Source: Pseudorhizobium xiangyangii (lineage in GTDB: Bacteria > Pseudomonadota > Alphaproteobacteria > Rhizobiales > Rhizobiaceae). From it: DNA of 64,000 bases. The DNA is taken from assembly GCF_020531965.1 (NCBI RefSeq), contig NZ_JAJAWH010000003.1, positions 124,001 through 188,000 on the forward strand. The letters are read 5' to 3'. Below are positions 1 through 7,866 of the stretch, one piece after another (the first letter of the stretch is position 1; each line of letters begins with the position of its first letter). Under the pieces are notes generated by a model. That model searched no databases, was not told the DNA's origin, and saw nothing but the letters and a program-made list of their open reading frames with translations. The translations under genes were made by a program, and so were the position numbers.

Positions 1-333
1 CAGCTGATCATCTTCCTGCTCGGCTGGCCCCTGGAATGGTCCGAGATAATCGTGATCTTCGTGCCCATCTTCCTGCCTTTGCTGCCGATGTTCGGGATCG
101 ATCCGCTGTTCTTCGGGATCCTTGTGGCGCTCAACCTGCAGACTGCGTTCCTGACGCCACCGATGGCGATGTCGGCGTACTACCTGAAAGGGATAGCGCC
201 GCCCTACGTGCAACTGACAGAGATTTTCCGGGGCATGCTGCCCTTCGTGGGCCTGGTGCTTCTGAGCATGGTGCTGGTCTACATGTTCCCGCAGCTGGTC
301 TTCTACCTGCCGGACCAAGTCTACGGCCGCTGA
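1..333 (+). CDS. TRAP transporter large permease (DctM type), C-terminal part
   Basis: The frame is open from base 1 and ends at 333, so only the last 110 residues are present. They are hydrophobic, with about three membrane spans and the conserved stretch NLQTAFLTPPMAMSAYYLKG followed by IAPP, typical of the 12-TM DctM subunit that couples substrate uptake to sodium flow. The sequence looks closest to the 'mannitol/chloroaromatic' TRAP class rather than classical C4-dicarboxylate DctM. Twin binding proteins of the same class lie about 43 kb away at 43522 and 46593; that they are partners is inference only. A 54-residue membrane protein follows 81 bp downstream. Confidence 0.88.
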   Translation, partial: QLIIFLLGWPLEWSEIIVIFVPIFLPLLPMFGIDPLFFGILVALNLQTAFLTPPMAMSAYYLKGIAPPYVQLTEIFRGMLPFVGLVLLSMVLVYMFPQLVFYLPDQVYGR

Positions 334-414
334 CCAGGCCGCGTTGTGGAGACCGCCGCGCAAACTCTCGCGGCGGTCCCGAAATAACTGCAACCCAAAG
401 GAGGAAGTTCGGAC

Positions 415-579
415 ATGCAAAACCGGATCCTGGCCTTGCTCGCATTCTTAACGCTGTGCGCGTTCCTCGCCGTGTTCTTCTGGCGCGTGCCGCGTGTCGA
501 TTTGGGTATCCTGTTCGCCGTTACCCTGGCAATGACCGCCTATGACTTCCTGTTCCATCATAACAGTGACCGCCACTGA
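415..579 (+). CDS. small two-helix membrane protein downstream of TRAP permease
   Basis: A 54-residue frame starts at ATG 415 behind a strong ribosome-binding site (AAAGGAGG, 397-404). It begins MQNRILALLAFLTLC and consists of two hydrophobic helices separated by WRVPRVDLG, with a short polar tail (HHNSDRH). It stops one base before the end of the convergent uppP gene. The good SD, the two-helix shape and the position directly behind a TRAP permease argue that it is real. Function is unknown; an accessory role in the transporter is only a guess. Confidence 0.7.
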   Translation: MQNRILALLAFLTLCAFLAVFFWRVPRVDLGILFAVTLAMTAYDFLFHHNSDRH

Positions 580-1386
580 TCAGCCTAGAAACAGCAGCCC
601 GATCAGACCGACGCTGCCCACGGCAATCCGCCACCAGGCGAAAAGGGCGTAGCCTCGGTTGGATACGAAATCCAGGAGAGAGCGCACGACCAAGAGTGCC
701 GTGATGAAGGCGGCGATGAAGCCAACTGCAATCACTGCGGCGTCATCGACGCTGATCGCCGCCCGGTTCTTGTAGAGATCGAGCGTGAAGGCACCGAGCA
801 TCGTCGGCATGGCAAGAAAGAAGGAGAATTCTGCCGCAGATCGTTTGTCGGTTCCCATCAGCAGCGAGCCGACGATCGTGGCCCCCGATCGTGACGTTCC
901 CGGCACCATGGCAAGGCACTGGAAGAGACCGATCTTGAAAGCGAGCGACGGCGGGTAGTCCATGACGTCCGTGTATTTTGGCTGGAACTTCATGCGATCC
1001 ACAGCCAGCAGGACGAAGCCCCCGAGAATGAGGACGACGCACATCAGCGCCGGCGTCTCGAAGAGGACCGACTTGATGAAGCCATGGGCGAACACGCCGA
1101 TGACTGCAGCTGGCAGAAACGCGAGCAGGACAGTTACGACAAAACGCCTGGCCCGGGCACTGTTGGGAATATCACGCGCGATATTCAGCAGCCGGTGGAA
1201 ATAGACGAGCAGGACCGCCATGATCGCGCCCAACTGGATCAGCACTGCGAACGTATTGCCGGGAGATTTGAAGCCCAGGAATTGCCCGGCCAAGAGCACA
1301 TGCGCGGTCGAGGACACGGGTATGAACTCCGTCAGTCCCTCGATTAATCCGAGAACGAGGGCACTGACGATCGATTGTTCCGGCAT
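580..1386 (-). CDS. uppP: undecaprenyl-diphosphatase UppP (BacA)
   Basis: This 268-residue integral membrane protein removes a phosphate from undecaprenyl pyrophosphate, recycling the lipid carrier for peptidoglycan and other surface glycans; loss causes bacitracin sensitivity. Family signatures are complete: the glutamate-rich motif with E16 and E20 ([20 protein letters not shown]) and the phosphate-binding PGTSRSGAT at about 162-170, among about eight hydrophobic segments. Length is normal. It is transcribed alone, convergent with the small TRAP-linked gene. This BacA is unrelated to the symbiotic peptide transporter of the same name in rhizobia. Confidence 0.97.
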   Translation of the reverse strand: MPEQSIVSALVLGLIEGLTEFIPVSSTAHVLLAGQFLGFKSPGNTFAVLIQLGAIMAVLLVYFHRLLNIARDIPNSARARRFVVTVLLAFLPAAVIGVFAHGFIKSVLFETPALMCVVLILGGFVLLAVDRMKFQPKYTDVMDYPPSLAFKIGLFQCLAMVPGTSRSGATIVGSLLMGTDKRSAAEFSFFLAMPTMLGAFTLDLYKNRAAISVDDAAVIAVGFIAAFITALLVVRSLLDFVSNRGYALFAWWRIAVGSVGLIGLLFLG

Positions 1387-1405
1387 TCTTCATCCTTTGT
1401 TTGAT

Positions 1406-1431
1406 GGTTCCACGGCAAGGTTGCCGGAACC
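1406..1431 (-). other. hairpin in the uppP 5' region
   Basis: GGTTCC-A-CGGCAA-GG-TTGCCG-GAACC folds into an 11-bp stem with one bulged base, starting 20 bp upstream of the uppP start codon. It may lie in the 5' untranslated leader. No known riboswitch class was recognised. Confidence 0.35.
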
Positions 1432-1547
1432 GGAGTTGGTTGTTTTCTTGCCTTGCCCCTTACCAAACCCATATAGCTGCGGTATTGCGCAGCTAAGCGC
1501 CGCAGCCGCAAATCTTCCTATATCGTATTCGTAAAGCTCACGTATCT

Positions 1548-2240
1548 ATGCCCACGCTCTTTCACCATCCAATGTCGTCGAGTTCGCGATTCGTCCGCCT
1601 TATCCTCGCGGAATATGGCTTTCCGGCGGAATTCGTAGAAGAACAGCCATGGGAAAGGCGCCGGGAGTTCCTGGCCCTGAACCCGGCTGGAACGCTGCCT
1701 GTCTACGTCGATGACAGCATGCGGGCGCTCTGCGGACCGAATATCCTGATGGAATTCCTCGACGAAACGCACGGCGTCCTCAAGCGCGACCGGCGCCTTC
1801 TGGCCGAAGATCCTTTCCAGCGAGCGGAAATCCGGCGACTGACGGATTGGTTCCTGACGAAGATGGAACAGGACGTCACGCGACCGCTGGTCCGCGAGCG
1901 CGTCTACAAACTGCAGATGACAGCGGCCCAAGGTGGTGGCGCGCCCGATTCCAAGGCGTTGCGCACGGCGCGCGCCAATATCAAGCAGCATATGAAATAC
2001 CTCTCCTGGCTCGCCGGCTCGCGGCCATGGCTTGCCGGAGACCGCCTGACCTACGCCGACCTTGCCGCCGCAGCTTCCATCTCCGTGCTGGACTATCTCG
2101 GCGAGATCGACTGGACGGAGATACCGGTTGCGAAGGACTGGTATCAACGCCTGAAGTCCCGTCCCTCTTTCCGGCCGCTACTGGCCGAACGGGTCCGGGG
2201 CATAACCCCGGTTTCTCACTATGCGGACCTTGATTTCTGA
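1548..2240 (+). CDS. glutathione S-transferase family protein
   Basis: The 230-residue protein has the GST layout. A thioredoxin-like N-terminal half begins MPTLFHHPMSSSSRFVRLIL, with NPAGTLPVYVDD near residues 45-56 in the cis-proline and gamma-Glu-binding region. An all-helical C-terminal half contains PWLAGDRLTYADLAAAASIS, the conserved N-capping box and hydrophobic staple. The substrate cannot be told. The 3' end overlaps queG by 20 bp, so the two are probably translated together. No clear SD precedes ATG 1548. Confidence 0.9.
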   Translation: MPTLFHHPMSSSSRFVRLILAEYGFPAEFVEEQPWERRREFLALNPAGTLPVYVDDSMRALCGPNILMEFLDETHGVLKRDRRLLAEDPFQRAEIRRLTDWFLTKMEQDVTRPLVRERVYKLQMTAAQGGGAPDSKALRTARANIKQHMKYLSWLAGSRPWLAGDRLTYADLAAAASISVLDYLGEIDWTEIPVAKDWYQRLKSRPSFRPLLAERVRGITPVSHYADLDF

Positions 2241-3393
2241 CCCTACGGGCCGCGCCGATGCAGATCAACGGCGGCAGGACAAGCTGACCGCCTTCGTCAA
2301 GGCGGAAGCGGCAGCGCAGGGGTTCGACCTCTGTCGCATCACTCATGCGGAAAGCATACCGCAGGCACCCGCTCGACTGGAAACCTTCCTCGGCGATGGT
2401 CATCACGGCACCATGGGATGGATGGAAGAGACACGGGACCGCCGGTCGGATCCCAAGGTTCTCTGGCCCGAGGTGCGTTCGGTCGTCATGTTCGGCCTCA
2501 ACTACGGTCCCGAAGAAGACCCTCGGGGACTGCAGGAAAAACCAAGCCACGGCGCCATTTCCGTCTACGCGCGCAACCGCGACTATCATGACATCATCAA
2601 GGGCCGCCTCAAGGAGATCGCCACCCGCTTCGCCGCACGCGCCGGCGAGGACGTCAAGGTGTTCGTCGATACCGCTCCTGTCATGGAAAAGCCGTTGGGA
2701 GAAGCCGCAGGGCTAGGCTGGCAGGGCAAGCACACCAACCTGGTCAGCCGGACACATGGCTCCTGGATCTTCCTCGGCAGCATGTTCACGACGGCCGATC
2801 TGGTCCTGGACGAGCCGGAAGTGGACCATTGCGGTTCCTGTCGGGCTTGCCTGGAGGCTTGCCCGACGAATGCATTCCCCGCCCCCTACAGGCTCGATGC
2901 GCGACGATGCATTTCCTACCTGACGATCGAGCACAAGGGTCCTATCGATCCGGAGTTCCGGCCGCTGATCGGCAACCGCATCTACGGCTGTGACGACTGT
3001 CTCGCAGCCTGCCCGTGGAACAAGTTCGCCGCCAGCGCCTCCGAGATGAAACTGAAGGCGCGGGACGATCTCAAGGAGCCGTCGCTGGCCTTTCTGCTTT
3101 CGCTTGACGATGCGACATTCCGGACCTTTTTCAGCGGCTCGCCGGTGAAGCGCATCGGGCGCAACCGTTTCATCCGCAACGTGTTGCTCGCAGCCGGCAA
3201 TTCCGCCGATACTGCGCTGATCGAACCCTGCCTGATGCTGGCGCGCGATCCATCTGCGACAGTTCGCGGCATGGTCATCTGGGCGCTGAAGCGGCTGATG
3301 TCGCCGGAGGAATTCGTACGCTTCTCCGCGTCGCGTGCGGAAGAGGACGATCCTGAGGTCCTGGACGAGTGGCAGTTGGCGGGAGTTGCATGA
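2221..3393 (+). CDS. queG: tRNA epoxyqueuosine(34) reductase QueG
   Basis: QueG catalyses the last step of queuosine synthesis, reducing epoxyqueuosine at tRNA position 34 with a corrinoid cofactor and two [4Fe-4S] clusters. The 390-residue sequence has the N-terminal cobalamin-binding region, the conserved DTAPVMEKPLGEAAGLGWQG segment, and ferredoxin-type cysteines: C204-x2-C-x2-C-x3-C (DHCGSCRACLEACP) and C257-x2-C-x3-C (YGCDDCLAACPW). The C-terminal HEAT-like region holds RNRFIRNVLLAAGN. It overlaps the GST gene by 20 bp and the next gene by 4 bp (ATGA), so the three form a tight cluster. Confidence 0.96.
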   Translation: MRTLISDPTGRADADQRRQDKLTAFVKAEAAAQGFDLCRITHAESIPQAPARLETFLGDGHHGTMGWMEETRDRRSDPKVLWPEVRSVVMFGLNYGPEEDPRGLQEKPSHGAISVYARNRDYHDIIKGRLKEIATRFAARAGEDVKVFVDTAPVMEKPLGEAAGLGWQGKHTNLVSRTHGSWIFLGSMFTTADLVLDEPEVDHCGSCRACLEACPTNAFPAPYRLDARRCISYLTIEHKGPIDPEFRPLIGNRIYGCDDCLAACPWNKFAASASEMKLKARDDLKEPSLAFLLSLDDATFRTFFSGSPVKRIGRNRFIRNVLLAAGNSADTALIEPCLMLARDPSATVRGMVIWALKRLMSPEEFVRFSASRAEEDDPEVLDEWQLAGVA

Positions 3394-4265
3394 TGCACAT
3401 GATCATCTTCGGATGCGGGTATTCCGGCGCCGCCATAGCGCAAGCCGCCATATCTGCCGGGGCAACCGCTGTCGGAACCGCCCGAACCGATGACAAAGCC
3501 GGAGCCTTGGAAACGCAGGGCATGCGAGGCATGGTTTTCGACGGCACCATGCTGAGCGAAGCCATGATCGCCGAATTGGCGAAAGCCACGCATCTGGTGC
3601 AGTCCATACCCCCGGGAGCCGACGGCGATCCGCTGTTGCAGCTCGTCGGAGGGCAGCTGCGAGAGCTCTGCCCGAAGCTCGCATGGATCGGCTATCTCTC
3701 CACGGTCGGCGTCTACGGAGACCAGGGGGGCGGCTGGGTGGATGAGGACACGCCCTGCCATCCCAAGCTCGGCCGATCGCAGGAACGGGTCGATGCGGAG
3801 ACTGCCTGGTTGGCCGAAGGCAAGGCGGCGGGCTTGCCAGTGGCCGTGCTGCGCCTGGCCGGCATCTACGGGCCCGGTCGAAACGCCTTCGTCAATCTGG
3901 CCAAGGGCAGCGCCCGCCGGATCGTCAAGAAAGATCAGGTCTTCAATCGCATCCGGGTCGAGGACATCGCGGGAGCAACCCTGTTTCTTGCCGAAGCGAC
4001 ACAGGGTGGTGTCTTCAACATCACGGATGATGAACCCGCCCCGCCTCAGGATGTCATTTCCCGAGCCGCCAGTCTCATGGGCGTCGAGCCGCCTCCCGAA
4101 CAGGCTTTCGAGACGGCCGACATGACGCCGATGGCGCGCTCTTTCTACAGCTCCAACAAGAAGGTCTCCAACCGCCGCATCGGCGAGCTGGGCTATCGGT
4201 TCCGCTTCCCGGAATATCGCAAGTCGCTCGAAGAATTATGGTCGACGGGGCGCTGGAAGGGCTGA
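3390..4265 (+). CDS. SDR / NAD-dependent epimerase-like protein
   Basis: This 291-residue protein has an N-terminal dinucleotide fold with a slightly altered glycine motif (MIIFGCGYSGAAIAQ) and the YLSTVGVYGDQGG segment seen in atypical extended SDRs (YeeZ/YbjT-like). IYGPGRNAFVNLAKG and a C-terminal FRFPEYRKSLEELW also fit. ATG 3390 overlaps the queG stop in ATGA, which supports that start; ATG 3393 is equally possible. The substrate is not known. Association with queG is a translational coupling seen in the sequence, not evidence of a queuosine role. Confidence 0.85.
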   Translation: MMHMIIFGCGYSGAAIAQAAISAGATAVGTARTDDKAGALETQGMRGMVFDGTMLSEAMIAELAKATHLVQSIPPGADGDPLLQLVGGQLRELCPKLAWIGYLSTVGVYGDQGGGWVDEDTPCHPKLGRSQERVDAETAWLAEGKAAGLPVAVLRLAGIYGPGRNAFVNLAKGSARRIVKKDQVFNRIRVEDIAGATLFLAEATQGGVFNITDDEPAPPQDVISRAASLMGVEPPPEQAFETADMTPMARSFYSSNKKVSNRRIGELGYRFRFPEYRKSLEELWSTGRWKG

Positions 4266-4650
4266 GTTTCTGACGCTTCCAGCGAATGGAAAATTCATCC
4301 AAACGCCAGAATGAAGATGAAAATGCTTTTGCTGTGCGGCAAAATCTGGGCGAGAACGGTCAAAAAATCCTACTTTTGGCGCACTGCAACAAAAAAAATT
4401 TTCGCATTTTCGTGATCGCGTGAACTCCGCCTGAATCTTGAAATCTGATTCCGCGTTTGACCCTGATTCTAATCGGATTTTTGCGACGTCCCGCCTAAAT
4501 GCCTGATAATACATAGCACCGTATATGATCACGAATATTACAGTCTGTAACATTCCGTGAACTGAGCCGCACACTTTTTCGCCAAATTTGGCCCCGCTTA
4601 AACTTTCTTGCACGCCAAGTGCAGGGATCAACTCGACGGGGACGACGACA
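4266..4650. other. non-coding, AT-rich gap with a 13-bp palindrome
   Basis: No gene is supported in these 385 bp, which are clearly more AT-rich than the surroundings, as expected for a long promoter region of the RlpA-like gene. TTACAG-T-CTGTAA (4538-4550) is a perfect 6-1-6 inverted repeat about 100 bp upstream of the coding start and could be an operator. No regulator was recognised from its sequence. Confidence 0.5.
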
Positions 4651-5013
4651 TTGACAACAATTCGACGCTCGACTTTCGCCGCGGCGGCCATTGCAATGTT
4701 CGCAATTCTTGGGCCCGCGCAGGCTAACGCTGCGCCCGGGTGCGGACACGCTTCCTGGTATGCGCTGACTTCGAAGACAGCTTCCGGGGAACGCATGAAC
4801 CCGGCCAACCTGACTGCAGCCCACCGCTCGCTGCCCTTCGGCACCAAACTGAAGGTGACGAACAAGCGCAACGGCAAGAGCGTGATCGTTCGCATCAACG
4901 ACCGCGGACCTTTCATCAAGGGCCGGGTCATCGACGTATCCAAGGCGGCAGCCCAGAACATCGGCATGGTGCGTTCCGGCACCGCCCAGGTCTGTTACCA
5001 GGTCATCAGCTAA
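4651..5013 (+). CDS. RlpA-like exported double-psi beta-barrel protein
   Basis: After a signal peptide ([20 protein letters not shown], then ANA) the mature part carries the RlpA-like barrel: [20 protein letters not shown], the [14 protein letters not shown] box, and [20 protein letters not shown]. In RlpA proteins this domain binds or cleaves peptidoglycan glycan strands lacking stem peptides at the septum. At 120 residues it is a bare domain with no SPOR domain, unlike full-length RlpA. No ATG is available. TTG 4651 behind ACGGGGACG gives a clean signal peptide and is preferred; TTG 4588 is an alternative. Confidence 0.82.
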   Translation: MTTIRRSTFAAAAIAMFAILGPAQANAAPGCGHASWYALTSKTASGERMNPANLTAAHRSLPFGTKLKVTNKRNGKSVIVRINDRGPFIKGRVIDVSKAAAQNIGMVRSGTAQVCYQVIS

Positions 5014-5090
5014 CTCCGGCGAGGCTTGCCCTTCGGTACGATGAGGGCTAGGACCCGTTACATACGGGTTCAACCGAGACGGAGAATGAC

Positions 5091-6380
5091 ATGCGACTGG
5101 GCGGACGGCTTGCTGGAGCGATTGATGTTCTGGCCGATATCGATGCACGAAGACGCCCTGTTGCCGACGCCCTGAAGGATTGGGGCCTGGCCCATCGCTT
5201 TGCGGGCTCCGGCGATCGCGCCGCCATCGGCAACATCGTCTACGACGCCTTGCGCATGCGCCTCTCGCACGCCTGGCTCATGGACGACGAGAGCCCCAGT
5301 GCCCTTGCCTATGCGGTCCTCATCCGACAATGGGGGCTTTCCTCGGAGGCCCTTTCTGCCGAGTTCGCGGATGACCGCTTCGCTCCACCGCCTCCTACCG
5401 AAGCGAACTTCTCGGCCCTTGCCTCCCGCAATCTTGAGGACGCGCCCCTTCATGTGCAGGGCGATATCCCCGATTGGGTCCAGCCATCCTTCGAAGCATG
5501 CTTCGGTGAGAACTGGCTGACAGAGGCCAAGGCGCTGGCGGAACGTCCGACCCTCGATCTCCGCGCCAACACGCTGAAGGCGTCACGGGAGAAGGTCGTC
5601 AAGGCGCTCGACCGCTCCGGCGCGGTGCCGTCGCAGATTGCGCGTAACGGCATTCGCATCGCGGCCGGAGAAGGAGCGTCGCGGCTTCCAAACGTCACTG
5701 CCGAGCTTTCGTTCCAGAAAGGTTGGTTCGAAGTTCAGGACGAAGGCTCCCAGATCGTTGCGGATCTCGCCCATCCGGGAGAACATGACCAGGTTCTCGA
5801 CTACTGCGCCGGCGGCGGCGGCAAGACTCTCGCCATGGCGGCAGCGATGAACAACAAGGGTCAGGTCCACGCCTACGACGCGGACCGCAAGCGCCTCGCC
5901 CCGATCATAGAGCGACTGCGCCGGGCAGGCACACGCAATGTGCAGGTTCATGACGATGCCCGCCAACTCGAGGTTTTGAAGGGCAAGCTGGACTGCGTGC
6001 TCGTCGATGCCCCGTGCACCGGAACAGGAACCTGGCGGCGGCGACCGGATACCAAATGGCGCCTGACGCAAAAGAACCTGGATGAACGGATCGCCCAGCA
6101 GCAGGCGGCACTTTCCGAGGCAGCCCCCTTCGTAAAGGCCGGCGGCAATCTCGTTTACGTGACCTGTTCCATACTGCCGGAGGAGAACGACCGGCAGATC
6201 GAGCGCTTCTGTTCCGAAAACCCGGAATTTTCGCCGGAGCCGGTATTGGAGACATGGACCGAGCTCTTCGGAGCAACCGCACCGAAGCCGCATAGCCCCA
6301 ACGAGAAGACGCTGACGCTGACCCCCGCCAGCACAGGAACCGACGGTTTCTTTTTCTGCCGCATGCGCCGGGCAAACTGA
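5091..6380 (+). CDS. RsmB-family rRNA (cytosine-C5) methyltransferase
   Basis: The 429-residue enzyme has an N-terminal NusB/RsmB-like helical region and a SAM-dependent methyltransferase domain with motif I CAGGGGKT. It has the two cysteines of m5C RNA methyltransferases: catalytic C359 in VTCSILPEEN and C309 in DAPCTGTGTWRRRPD. Family knowledge points to C967 of 16S rRNA or a nearby site. The SD AGACGGAGAATGAC precedes ATG 5091. A small hairpin (5053-5069) lies just upstream and a perfect 10-bp hairpin just downstream, so it is probably a single transcription unit. Confidence 0.92.
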   Translation: MRLGGRLAGAIDVLADIDARRRPVADALKDWGLAHRFAGSGDRAAIGNIVYDALRMRLSHAWLMDDESPSALAYAVLIRQWGLSSEALSAEFADDRFAPPPPTEANFSALASRNLEDAPLHVQGDIPDWVQPSFEACFGENWLTEAKALAERPTLDLRANTLKASREKVVKALDRSGAVPSQIARNGIRIAAGEGASRLPNVTAELSFQKGWFEVQDEGSQIVADLAHPGEHDQVLDYCAGGGGKTLAMAAAMNNKGQVHAYDADRKRLAPIIERLRRAGTRNVQVHDDARQLEVLKGKLDCVLVDAPCTGTGTWRRRPDTKWRLTQKNLDERIAQQQAALSEAAPFVKAGGNLVYVTCSILPEENDRQIERFCSENPEFSPEPVLETWTELFGATAPKPHSPNEKTLTLTPASTGTDGFFFCRMRRAN

Positions 6381-6381
6381 T

Positions 6382-6405
6382 CTGGCTTGACAGTCGTCAA
6401 GCCAG
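6382..6405. terminator. hairpin after the RsmB-type gene
   Basis: CTGGCTTGAC-AGTC-GTCAAGCCAG is a perfect 10-bp stem with a 4-base loop, two bases after the stop codon. There is no following T tract, so it may stop transcription with a factor or protect the mRNA 3' end. Confidence 0.5.
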
Positions 6406-6414
6406 CCCTGCCTG

Positions 6415-6453
6415 CTTGAATTCGTTCTAAACTAGATCATTTGACACTAGTTT
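6415..6453 (+). promoter_or_regulatory. Irr/ICE-like site and AAACTAG inverted repeat before irpA
   Basis: CTTGAATTCGTTCTAAA (6415-6431) keeps the full right half (TTCTAAA) and four of seven left-half positions of the TTTAGAA-N3-TTCTAAA type of Irr box. It overlaps AAACTAG-N11-CTAGTTT (6429-6453), a perfect 7-bp inverted repeat that contains TTGACA (6441-6446), a possible -35 box. The TTCTAAACTA core recurs in the mbfA promoter at 43309. Iron-responsive control is inferred. Confidence 0.5.
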
Positions 6454-6511
6454 TTATTTGGGTCATGCACTTCCTGTGCAGCCGAGGGATAGGGCTGCCG
6501 AAGGAGGGACG

Positions 6512-7786
6512 ATGATCCGCAAGACAATTCTCGGCGCAAGCTTTGCGCTTCTGGCCGCCTCCGCGACCTTCGCCATCACGCCGGCCGCAGCCACTGAACC
6601 GGCCGCAGTCGTCAAGCACTACGCCGAACTGGCGCATGCCAAGTTCGAGGACTCGTCCGCTACGGCCAAGACACTCGATGCCGCCATCGACGCCCTGATT
6701 GCAAAGCCCGGCGAAGAAACGCTCAAGGCCGCGCGAGAAGCCTGGATCGCCGCTCGCGTTCCCTATCAGCAAACCGAGGTCTATCGCTTCGGCAACCCAA
6801 TCGTCGATGAGTGGGAAGGCAAGGTAAATGCCTGGCCTCTCGATGAAGGGCTGATCGACTACGTGGATGCTTCCTACGGTACGGAGAGCGACGAGAATGC
6901 GCTCTATGTCGCCAACATCATTGCCCACTCCAAGCTCACCGTGAACGGCGAAGAGATCGACGCGACCAACATCAACCCCGATCTCCTGCGCAGCCTGCAC
7001 GAGGCCGGTGAAATCGAGGCGAATGTCGCGACCGGCTATCACGCCATCGAGTTTCTTCTCTGGGGCCAGGATCTCAACGGCACGGAGGCCGGCGCGGGCA
7101 GCCGCCCCTATACCGACTTCGACACGGCCAATTGCACCAACGGCAATTGCGAGCGCCGCGCCGCCTACCTGAAGGCTGCGTCGGAACTGCTGATCTCCGA
7201 CCTCGGTGACATGGTCGCGGCCTGGGCTCCCGAAGGAGAAGCAACCAAGGCCGTTACGGCCGATCCGCAGGCCGGTATCCGCTCCGTACTGACCGGCATG
7301 GGTTCACTGTCCTACGGCGAACTGGCGGGCGAACGCATGAAGCTCGGGCTGCTGCTGCATGATCCGGAAGAAGAGCATGATTGCTTCTCGGACAACACGC
7401 ATGCCTCGCATCTGAACGACGCCGTTGGCATCGCGTCTGCCTATACCGGCGAATACACCCGCGTCGATGGAACGAAGATGACCGGGCCTTCGCTGTCGGA
7501 GCTGGTCGTCGCCAGGGATGCCGCGCTCGACGCGGAAGTGAAGGGCAAGCTCGAAACAACCGTTGCCGCAATGAACGCATTGGCGGAACGGGCGAAGGGC
7601 GGCGAGGCCTATGACCAGATGATCGGCGAAGGCAATGCGGATGGCAATGCCGCCGTGCAGGTCGCCATCGATGGCTTGATCGACCAGACAAAGTCATTCG
7701 AGCGCGTCATTGCGTCGCTCGATCTCGGCACGATCGAACTTGAAGGTTCCGACAGCCTCGATAATCCTGACGCGGTGTTCCAATAA
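6512..7786 (+). CDS. irpA: imelysin-family iron-regulated periplasmic protein (IrpA-like)
   Basis: The 424-residue protein begins with a Sec signal peptide (MIRKTILGASFALLAASATF) and contains the imelysin/EfeO-like helical-bundle motif GYHAIEFLLWGQD with H177 and E180, the GxHxxE signature thought to bind metal. IrpA proteins are induced by iron starvation and held in the periplasm or outer membrane; protease activity reported for some relatives is not assumed here. The start is ATG 6512 with AAGGAGGGACG upstream. First gene of a four-gene operon matching the conserved COG3487-3488-3489-3490 order. Confidence 0.9.
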   Translation: MIRKTILGASFALLAASATFAITPAAATEPAAVVKHYAELAHAKFEDSSATAKTLDAAIDALIAKPGEETLKAAREAWIAARVPYQQTEVYRFGNPIVDEWEGKVNAWPLDEGLIDYVDASYGTESDENALYVANIIAHSKLTVNGEEIDATNINPDLLRSLHEAGEIEANVATGYHAIEFLLWGQDLNGTEAGAGSRPYTDFDTANCTNGNCERRAAYLKAASELLISDLGDMVAAWAPEGEATKAVTADPQAGIRSVLTGMGSLSYGELAGERMKLGLLLHDPEEEHDCFSDNTHASHLNDAVGIASAYTGEYTRVDGTKMTGPSLSELVVARDAALDAEVKGKLETTVAAMNALAERAKGGEAYDQMIGEGNADGNAAVQVAIDGLIDQTKSFERVIASLDLGTIELEGSDSLDNPDAVFQ

Positions 7787-7866
7787 GCCATAGGGCACGC
7801 ATCCGAAACCTAACTGTCCGCAGGACCTGAAGGGGGCCGCCGGTCATCCGCGCGGCCTAGACCACC

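Noticed and set aside
4236..4982. Open frame of 248 codons on the minus strand over the RlpA-like gene
   Set aside because: The plus-strand frame has a signal peptide and the RlpA barrel motifs; the minus frame has none and crosses an AT-rich promoter.
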